In this document: positions 23,560 through 31,119 of the stretch, piece by piece
Layout: every line of letters starts with the position of its first letter
Numbering within the stretch: position 1 is the first letter of the stretch
From: Actinoplanes sp. KI2
Lineage (GTDB): Bacteria; Actinomycetota; Actinomycetes; Mycobacteriales; Micromonosporaceae
Assembly (NCBI RefSeq): GCF_025630775.1
Contig: NZ_JAOSZE010000024.1
Span: 62,001 to 126,000 of the forward strand
Length of the DNA: 64,000 nt
Reading direction: 5' to 3'
Program-made: the position numbers and the translations under genes
The notes under the pieces: model-generated
Told to the model about the DNA's origin: nothing
The model's database searches: none
Seen by the model: only the letters and a program-made list of their open reading frames with translations

Positions 23560-25968
23560 TCAGTGGCCCGGGCCGTGTTTCTTGCCGCCCTTGGTGCCGG
23601 GCTTGGGGGGTGCGGCACCGCCCGGTCCCAGGCTGATCTCCAGCACGATCGCCGTGTTCTTCGGGGCCATGCTGCCCGGCCTGGTGTCGGCCACCGTGCC
23701 GGCCGGGCAGCTCGAGGCAACCTGGCCGCCGACGACACCGATGAAGCCGGCGTTCTTCAGCTCCGCCTGCGCGTCCGCCACGGTCGTGCAGGACACCCCG
23801 GGCACCGGCACCATGTCGCCGATGGCGACCTTGGCGTCGCCGGGCTTCGGGAACTGGACGCTCGGCTTGCCCCTCATGTAGTCGGCCACCGTGTTCCAGA
23901 CCGCGGGGTTGACCTGGCCGTGCGACATGTGCTGGCTGGTTTGCGGCCAGTCCGGGTCGGCGAGGTAGCCGGCCACCACGATCGAGGTCGTGCCGAGGAT
24001 CAGGGCCGCGGTCTTGGAGCTGTCGGTGGTGCCGGTCTTGCCGAAGACCGGGTGGTCGACGACGCCGTGCGCCCCGGGCGCCGTGCCCCCGCCGCCGCAG
24101 CTGCCCATCTGGGCCGAGTCGCCGACCGGGCAGCGGGCCGCGTCGAGCGCCGCCCGGGCCACGTCGGCCGAGACGACCCGGCGGCAGTTCGCGCTGCCGA
24201 CGTCGATCTTCTCGTTGTCCTGGGTGACGATCGCCTTGACCGGCGTCGGCGCGCAGTACTTGCCGTCGGAGGCGAGCGTCGCGTACGCGTTGGCCAGGTC
24301 GAGCGGGGTGGACTCGGAGACGCCCAGGGTGAAGGCGCCCCACTGCTCGGCGTTGCCCGGCTTGGCCAGGTCGGCGTCGTTGGAGGCGCGGAACTGGATG
24401 CCGAAGTCCTCGGCGGTCTGCACCACGTTGCCGGCGCCGACCTCCTCCTCGAGCGGCACGAAGAACGTGTTCACCGAGTGCCCGAACGCCGACCACATGT
24501 TGTAGACGCCGGCCTCGCTCTCGCCCGCGTTGCCCGGGCAGTAGAAATGCGTGCCCGGGCAGGCGGCCGGGCTGCCCCGCTCGACGATGTAGTGGGTCTG
24601 TGCCACCTTGCCCGCGTTCATCGTCCTGGTCAGCGGGATGCCCTGCTTCAGGGCCGTCACCATGGTGAACAGCTTGAACGTCGAGCCGGCCTGGTAGCCG
24701 TCGACGTCGCCGCCGCCGCTGATGATCGGGTTGGTGGTGTTGGGGTAGGTGCCCTTGATCTTCCGGTCACGCTTGGCGGGGTTCGAGGAGAGGAAGTTCT
24801 TCGAGTCGTCCAGGCTGAACGTGCGGTTCGCGGCGAGCGCCAGGACCTGGCCGGTGCCGGGCTGCACCGCCGCCAGCATCAGCGCGTCCTTGTTCTTGTT
24901 GCCGATCTGCTCGGTGATCCGCTTGTGCGCGGCCGCGGTGGCCTTGAGGTCCATCGTGGTGACGACCCGGTAGCCGCCGTCGTTGAGGCGCTGCTCCCGG
25001 TCGTACGTGGTCGCGCCGAAGGCCTGCTGGCCGAGCCACCAGCGGGTGAAGTAGTCGCAGAAGAAGCCCCACTCGTTCTTGCTGACCGAGACGCACCCGT
25101 TGCCGGTCTTCTTCACCTTGTGCGGGATCTGCTCCTTCGCGGCGGCCGCCTCCTGCGCCTGCGTGATCGCGCCGGTGGTCACCATGCCGTCGAGCACGTA
25201 CTGCCGCCGGGTGACCGCCTGCGGGTAGCCGGTCGCCGTGGTCGGGTTGAAGCTGGTCGGGGCCTTGACCATGCCGGCCAGCAGCGCGGCCTGGGCGACG
25301 TCGAGGTCCTTCGGGCTCTTCTGGAAGTAGATCTGGCTGGCCGCGAAGATGCCGTACGCGCCGTTGCCGAACGGGGCGATGTTCAGGTACCGCTCGAGGA
25401 TCTGCTGCTTGGTCAGCTCCTTCTCGACCTGCATCGCGTACTTCATCTCGGTGATCTTGCGCTTCGCGGTGTCCTCGGTCGCGGACACGACCTGCTGCGG
25501 GGTGGTCGCCGAGTAGGCCAGCGCCATCCGCACGTACTGCATGGTCAGGGTGGAGGCGCCCTGCTTGGAGCCGCCGCTCTGGTCGTTGACGAACGCGCGG
25601 ACGGTGCCCTTGATGTCCACACCGCTGTGGTGGTAGAAGCCCCGGTCCTCGGCGGCGATGATCGCGTTCTGCATGTTGATCGAGATCTGCGACAGCGGCA
25701 CGTCGCTGCGGAACTCGTCGTACATGACCGCGATCTGCGTCTTGTTGTCCGACGCGAAGACTCGAGTGATCTGGGGGGAGCTGAACGCTTTCAGCTGACT
25801 CGGCAGCGACGCGAACGCCTTGCCGCCCGCCTCGACGGTCAGGCCGGACATCGCGGCGGCCGGGAACGCCGCGGCGGCCACCACCACCCCGGCCAGGGCA
25901 CCGCAGACCACCAGCGAGGCCGCGTTGGTGAAGATGTTGTGATCACGCCGACGGAACCAGGAAGACAC
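23560..25968 (-). CDS. Class A penicillin-binding protein with C-terminal PASTA domain
   Basis: An 802-residue bifunctional peptidoglycan synthase. Residues 16-39 are the membrane anchor. The GT51 glycosyltransferase has EDRGFYHHSG (Glu107) and GASTLTMQYVR. The transpeptidase motifs are S429-TFK, S498-VN and K644-TGT. A PASTA domain follows (about 715-790, MVPVPGVSCTTVADAQAELK), then a basic Gly/Lys tail. The length and order match actinobacterial PonA-type enzymes. The ATG at 25968 (MSSWFRRRDHN) is clear. Confidence 0.95.
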   Translation of the reverse strand: MSSWFRRRDHNIFTNAASLVVCGALAGVVVAAAAFPAAAMSGLTVEAGGKAFASLPSQLKAFSSPQITRVFASDNKTQIAVMYDEFRSDVPLSQISINMQNAIIAAEDRGFYHHSGVDIKGTVRAFVNDQSGGSKQGASTLTMQYVRMALAYSATTPQQVVSATEDTAKRKITEMKYAMQVEKELTKQQILERYLNIAPFGNGAYGIFAASQIYFQKSPKDLDVAQAALLAGMVKAPTSFNPTTATGYPQAVTRRQYVLDGMVTTGAITQAQEAAAAKEQIPHKVKKTGNGCVSVSKNEWGFFCDYFTRWWLGQQAFGATTYDREQRLNDGGYRVVTTMDLKATAAAHKRITEQIGNKNKDALMLAAVQPGTGQVLALAANRTFSLDDSKNFLSSNPAKRDRKIKGTYPNTTNPIISGGGDVDGYQAGSTFKLFTMVTALKQGIPLTRTMNAGKVAQTHYIVERGSPAACPGTHFYCPGNAGESEAGVYNMWSAFGHSVNTFFVPLEEEVGAGNVVQTAEDFGIQFRASNDADLAKPGNAEQWGAFTLGVSESTPLDLANAYATLASDGKYCAPTPVKAIVTQDNEKIDVGSANCRRVVSADVARAALDAARCPVGDSAQMGSCGGGGTAPGAHGVVDHPVFGKTGTTDSSKTAALILGTTSIVVAGYLADPDWPQTSQHMSHGQVNPAVWNTVADYMRGKPSVQFPKPGDAKVAIGDMVPVPGVSCTTVADAQAELKNAGFIGVVGGQVASSCPAGTVADTRPGSMAPKNTAIVLEISLGPGGAAPPKPGTKGGKKHGPGH

Positions 25969-26037
25969 GCGGGAACCCTACCGGCTCAATCCGTGAAGCC
26001 GATGTGAGGTCCGGAGGTGATCACGTAAACGACGCTC

Positions 26038-26979
26038 CTAATCGGTCGATTTCCCCGCGATTCGCGACTTCTGGGGGATCACCGTGTACCGCGGGTCCCG
26101 CGCCGAGGCCATACCCCCATCAAAGATCCCGAATCGGGTGATTGCGGACGCCGCGAGCAGGGACAGGCCGGAGAGCGCGGACACCATCCGGCTGCGCCGG
26201 CCGAGCACCGCGCCGGCCACCCCGGCCGCGGTCAGGGCGCGCCCGGCCCGCAGCAGCCGGCCCGCCGTCCCGGTCGCGTAGGGCTCGCTGAGCAGACCCT
26301 TTGTGGTCTCGATCCGGTGCGCGCCGTAGAGCTCGAGGGCCGCGCCGAGCACCGCCATCCGCCGGGCCGGCGGGCTCGGATCCGCGATCAACCCGACGCC
26401 GGCGCCGCTGGCCAGGGCGCTGCCGGCAAAGACGAAAGGCAGTTCCGGGTACGCCGCGTGCCAGCTCGGCGTGGCCGTGTCGGCCAGCAGCACGGCGGTG
26501 TAGGTGGCCAGCGCGGGAGCGATCGCCCCCGCGGCGAGCCCCGCGGCCGACCCGACCGGCGGCAGCACCTTGCGGACGAGCCGGGACGGCACCAGCGGGG
26601 CCGCCTCGGCCACCGCGGCCGCACCCGCCGCCGCGCTGAACGCCGAGAAGATCCAGGTGCCCATCGACATCGGCGACGTCGGCTTGGCCACCCGCAGCAT
26701 GTGGTGGAACCGCTCCGGCCGGCCGAGGTCGGCGACCAGGAAGTAGCCGCTGGCAGTCACCGCGCCCAGCGCCGCCACCCGCCCGGCCCGGCGCAGGCGC
26801 GGCCGGCCGGTGGCCTGACCGCCCGCGGCGAGCAGGGCCGACCCGGCCGCGAGCCCGCCGGTGAACAGGTACGCCGCGATGTCGTGCGTCCACGGCGCGG
26901 GCCGCACGATCGGCCGGCCGTAATAGGAGCGGAAGTCGGCCTTGGGCACCATCGGCCGGTCGCCGCCGCGGGGGCTCAT
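26038..26979 (-). CDS. Formate dehydrogenase membrane subunit, NrfD-like
   Basis: A 313-residue integral membrane protein of the NrfD/PsrC type. It would pass electrons from the iron-sulfur subunit to the quinone pool. The N-terminus SYYGRPIVRPAPWTHDIAAY precedes about eight hydrophobic helices, with a conserved-looking PERFHHMLRVAKPTSPMSMG loop. The ATG at 26979 overlaps the stop of fdhB as ATGA. It replaces the cytochrome b subunit of FDH-N/O, which suits a menaquinone-linked enzyme. Confidence 0.9.
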   Translation of the reverse strand: MSPRGGDRPMVPKADFRSYYGRPIVRPAPWTHDIAAYLFTGGLAAGSALLAAGGQATGRPRLRRAGRVAALGAVTASGYFLVADLGRPERFHHMLRVAKPTSPMSMGTWIFSAFSAAAGAAAVAEAAPLVPSRLVRKVLPPVGSAAGLAAGAIAPALATYTAVLLADTATPSWHAAYPELPFVFAGSALASGAGVGLIADPSPPARRMAVLGAALELYGAHRIETTKGLLSEPYATGTAGRLLRAGRALTAAGVAGAVLGRRSRMVSALSGLSLLAASAITRFGIFDGGMASARDPRYTVIPQKSRIAGKSTD

Positions 26980-27830
26980 TTCCGCCGTCCCAGGAACGCG
27001 ACCGCCACCGAGGCGGCCATGGCCAGCGCGGCGATCCCCGCACGCTTCCACATGTCGGGCAGATCCTTCGTCGTCACCACCGGGTCGGGCGGCAGACCGT
27101 ACACCTCGGGCTCGTCCAGCAGGAGGAAGAACGCGCCGTCCCCGCCGACGCCGTCCTCCTGGTCGTGGCCGTACAGCCGGGCCGACCCGACCCCCTCGGC
27201 CTGCAGCTTCTCGACCCGCTCGGCGGCGGCCTCGCGCAGCAGGTCGAGCTCGCCGTACTGGATCGACTGGGTCGGGCAGGCCTGGGCGCAGGCCGGCGTC
27301 AGGCCGTCGCCGATCCGGTCGTAGCACATCGTGCACTTCCACGCCCGGCCGTCGCCCTCGCGCCGGTCGATCACGCCGTACGGGCAGGCCGCCACGCAGT
27401 ACCCGCAGCCGTTGCAGACGTCCTCCTGCACCACCACGGTCCCGAACTCGGTGCGGAACAGCGCGCCCGTGGGACAGACGTCGAGGCAGCCCGCATGGGT
27501 GCAGTGCTTGCACACGTTGGACATCATCAGCCAGCGGAAGTCCGGTTTGTCCTGTCCGGGCATGCCGAGAAACACCGGTTCCGGCTGGGGCTGCTCGATG
27601 AAGGCCACGTGCCGCCAGCTGTTCGCGGACAGGCCGCCGGTGTTGTCGTACGACTGCCCGAGCAGGTCGAACCCGTCGTCCGGGATGGCGTTCCACTCCT
27701 TGCAGGCCACCTCGCAGGCCTTGCACCCGATGCACACCGACGTGTCGGTGAAGAACCCCATCCGCGGTGGCGCGTCGACGTAGCCGGCGTCCGGCGCCGG
27801 GTCGAGCGGACCGTACAGACTGTTAGCCAT
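26976..27830 (-). CDS. fdhB: Formate dehydrogenase iron-sulfur subunit
   Basis: A 284-residue electron-transfer subunit with four cysteine clusters: CIGCKACEVACKEW, CKHCTHAGCLDVCP, CNGCGYCVAACP, and CTMCYDR with the later CAQACP. These should bind four [4Fe-4S] centres. A single C-terminal helix (AGIAALAMAASVAVAFLG) anchors it. It overlaps the end of the catalytic gene by 8 bp and the NrfD gene by 4 bp, so all three are one operon. Confidence 0.95.
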   Translation of the reverse strand: MANSLYGPLDPAPDAGYVDAPPRMGFFTDTSVCIGCKACEVACKEWNAIPDDGFDLLGQSYDNTGGLSANSWRHVAFIEQPQPEPVFLGMPGQDKPDFRWLMMSNVCKHCTHAGCLDVCPTGALFRTEFGTVVVQEDVCNGCGYCVAACPYGVIDRREGDGRAWKCTMCYDRIGDGLTPACAQACPTQSIQYGELDLLREAAAERVEKLQAEGVGSARLYGHDQEDGVGGDGAFFLLLDEPEVYGLPPDPVVTTKDLPDMWKRAGIAALAMAASVAVAFLGRRK

Positions 27831-30800
27831 CGGCGTCCCCGGTGGTGACGATCGGCGTGTGGTGACCCGGGATCAGCCCGGCCCGGCGGCGGTATTCCTC
27901 GACGTACGCGAGCAAGGCTTTTCCGATCGGACGGCGGCCCGGCTGGATGTCGCAGGTGCCGACCTTGCTCTCCTGGATCAGCACGTTCGGGTCGAGCGTG
28001 ATGCCGATCAGGTCGTTCGCGGAGTCGCCGGTGACCAGGCCCTCCGAGCCCCAGTGGTAGGGCAGCCAGAGCTGGTGGATGGTGCGGCCCTCGATCCGCA
28101 GCGGCGTCAACCGGGCGGTGACCAGCACCCTCGCCTCGATCGCGGCGCGCGCCGTGACGATGTGCGCCCAGCCCAGGTGGGTCAGCCCCCGCTCGGCGGC
28201 GAGCGCCGGCGAGACCTCGACGAACATCTCCGGCTGCAGCTCCGAGAGGTACGCGAGCTGCCGGCTCATCCCGCCGGCCGTGTGGTGCTCGGTCAGCCGG
28301 CTGGTGCTGAACACGTACGGGAAGACCTCGCTGTGCCGTTCCGGCGGGCTCGGGTTGGTCGGGTTGTCCTCCCGGTCGTAGACCTTGCGGGTCGGGTTCG
28401 CCTGCTGGCCGTACAGCGGGTTGCGGATCGTCGACTCGGCCGGCTCGTAGTGCGTCGGCATCGGACCGTCGATCAGCCCGGTCGGCGCGAACAGCCAGCC
28501 CTTCCCGTCGCCCTGCATGATGAACGCGTCGTCGCCGGAGATCGCGGCCACGCCGGTCGCGTCGTCGGCCGGCCGGTACGAGGGCGGCTTGGTCTTCTCG
28601 AAGTCCGGCACGTCCTCGCCGGTCCACTCGCCCTTCTCCGGGTCCCACCACACGTACTTCTTGCGCTCCGACCACGGGTTGCCGTCGGGGTCGGCCGAGG
28701 CACGGTTGTAGAGCGTGCGGCGGTTGGCCGGCCAGGACCAGCCCCACTCCGGCGCCACCCAGTTCTGCTCGCGGCCGGGCTTGCGGCGGGCCGCCTGGTT
28801 GACGCCGTCCTTGAAGACCCCGGAGTAGATCCAGCAGCCGCCCGAGGTGGACCCGTCCGGCTTCATCTCGGTGAACCCGGACAGCAGCTTGCCGGTGGTG
28901 AGGTCGTACCCGTTGATCTCCTTCAGCACCGCCTCGGAGTCCGGCTCGTCATCCCCGTACTCCCAAGTCAGGTTTTTGATCCCTTGGTCCCTGGGCAGCG
29001 TGGAGTCGGCCAGCCGTTCCCGGATGCGTTTGCCCAGGTGGTAGAAGAACCACAGCTCGCTGCGCGCGTCGCCCGGCGGCTCGACCGCCTGCTCCCGCCA
29101 CTGCAGCATCCGCTGGGTCTGGGTGAACGTGCCCGCCTTCTCGGCGTGCGAGGCGGCCGGCAGGAAGAACACCTCGGTGCGGCACTGCTCGGGCACGATC
29201 TCGCCGGTCGCCGCCTCCGGCCCGCCCTTCCAGAACGTCGCGCTCTCGATCAGGTAGAGGTCGCGGACCACGAGCCAGTCCAGGTTCGCCATGCCCAGCC
29301 GCTGGGCTCGGCCGTGCGCCGAGCCGACCGCCGGGTTCTGGCCGAGCAGGAAGTACCCCTTGATCTTCCCGTCGATCATGTCGAGGGCCTGCCGGTAGGT
29401 GCCGTGGTCACCGGTGAGTTTCGGCAGCCAGTCGAAGCCCCAGTCGTTGTCCTCCCGCGCCGCCGCGCCGAAGTACGCCTTGAGCAGGCTCACCGCGTAC
29501 GACTCCGCGTTCGACCAGAAGCCCTTCTGCCCCGGGTGCCGGATCGCGTCGACCCACTGGCGGAACGTCTCGTGCTGCCCGTGATGCGGCATCGGCAGAT
29601 AACCCGGCAGCAGGTTGAACAGCGTCGGGATGTCGGTCGAGCCCTGGATGCTGGCGTGGCCGCGCAGCGCGAGCACCCCGCCGCCGGGCCGGCCCATGTT
29701 GCCCAGCAGCAGCTGGATGATCGCGCCGGTGCGGATGTACTGCACGCCCACGCTGTGCTGCGTCCAGCCCACCGAGTACACCAGCGCGGTGGTCCGCTCC
29801 CGGCCCGAGTTCGCGGTCCAGGCCTCGCAAACGTCCAAGAACCTTTCCTTCGGTACGCCGCAGAGCCGCTCGACGACCTCCGGGGTGTAGCGCGCGTAGT
29901 GCCGCTTCAGGACCTGGTAGACGCAGCGCGGGTGCTGCAGTGTCGGGTCGCGCGGCACGTCCCGGTGGATCGGCGGCCCGTGCGACTCCTGCTGAAGGCC
30001 GGCGCCGGTCTCCCGGCCGATGTGGGTGTCGCCGTGATCGCCGCCGTCCTCCTCCTGCCCGGCGTACATCCAGCTGCCCTGGTGATAGGTGTTGGTCTCC
30101 GGATCGAAGCCGGAGAACAGCCCGTCCAGGTCCTCGGTGTCCCGGAAGTCCTCACTCACGATCGTGGACGCGTTGGTGTACGCCAGCACGTACTCCCGGA
30201 AGTCCTTCTCGTTGCTCAGGATGTAGTTGACCACCCCACCCAGGAACGCGATGTCCGCACCCGCCCGCACCGGCACGTAGGTGTGCGCGAGCGCGCTGGT
30301 CCGGGTGAACCGCGGGTCGACGTGAATGATCTTCGCGCCGCGGTTCTTGGCCTCGACCACCCACTGGAAGCCCACCGGGTGCGCCTCGGCCATGTTCGAG
30401 CCCTGAATGACGATGCAGTCAGCGTTTGCCAGATCCTGCAGGAAGCTGGTGGCCCCGCCACGGCCGAACGAGGTCCCCAGACCGGGGACGGTGGCGGAGT
30501 GTCAAATACGGGCCTGGTTCTCGATCTGGATCGCGCCGATCGCCGTGAAGAGCTTCTTGATCAGATAGTTCTCTTCGTTGTCCAGCGTCGCGCCGCCCAG
30601 GCTCGAAATGCCCAGCGTGCGGTTGAGCGGCCGGTTGTGATCGTCGCGGTCTTCCCAGGTGGCGTCGCGCGCGGCGAGCACCCGGTCGGCGATCATGTCC
30701 ATCGCCGTCTCGAGGTCGAGACTCTCCCACTCCGTCCCGTACGGCCGGCGGTAGAGCACCTGCCGCTGCCGGCGGTCGCTGGTGACCAGGCTCAGGCTGG

Positions 30801-31071
30801 CCGACCCCTTGGGACACAGCCGGCCACGGGAGACCGGGCTGTCCGGGTCCCCCTCGATCTGCACGATCTTCTCGTCCTTCACGAAGATCCGCTGACCGCA
30901 CCCGACGGCGCAGTACGGGCACACCGAGCGGGCGACCCGGTCGGCGGTCTCGGTGCGGGCGGTCAACGACCTCGACCGCTCGGACTGCGCGGCCGCGCCC
31001 CGGCCCAGCGGGTCGGTCCCGGTCAGTTGCCGATAGACCGGCCATCCCTCGATCCACGTCCGGACGCCCAC
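27823..31071 (-). CDS. fdhA: Selenocysteine-containing formate dehydrogenase catalytic subunit (in-frame UGA)
   Basis: A molybdopterin oxidoreductase of about 1082 residues that oxidises formate to CO2. The frame is interrupted only by TGA at 30504-30502. The residues around it, ENQARI-Sec-HSATVPGLGTSFGRGG, are the standard FDH active-site context, and a SECIS hairpin follows, so this is Sec190, not a broken gene. The N-terminal [4Fe-4S] site is CPYCAVGCG with a fourth Cys in LCPKG (Cys51, 54, 58 and 86). The GTG at 31071 (VGVRTWIEGWPVYRQLTG) is preferred by homology; a longer start at 31107 is possible. No Tat signal is visible, so a cytoplasmic-side enzyme is likely. An annotator ignoring Sec would split it at 30393/30502. 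Confidence 0.94.
30453..30504 (-). promoter_or_regulatory. Selenocysteine UGA codon with bacterial SECIS hairpin
   Basis: After the TGA (30504-30502), minus-strand CTCCGCCAC (30499-30491) pairs with GTGGCGGGG (30461-30453) over 9 bp with one G-U. Inside it, GTCCCC (30489-30484) pairs with GGGGAC (30478-30473) around the apical loop GGTCT. The E. coli fdhF SECIS has the same GGUCU in its loop. The upper stem starts about 13 nt after the UGA and the loop about 18 nt after it, within the distance bacterial SelB tolerates. Confidence 0.88.
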
Positions 31072-31119
31072 GAGATCGACCCTAGCCGTTCCGGTCCCCG
31101 CCCGCACGGATCGCTTCTT

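Noticed and set aside
30394..30504. A stop codon breaking the formate dehydrogenase into two genes
   Set aside because: The TGA is in frame at the known Sec position, followed by a SECIS-type hairpin, and selA, selB, selD and tRNA-Sec are present.
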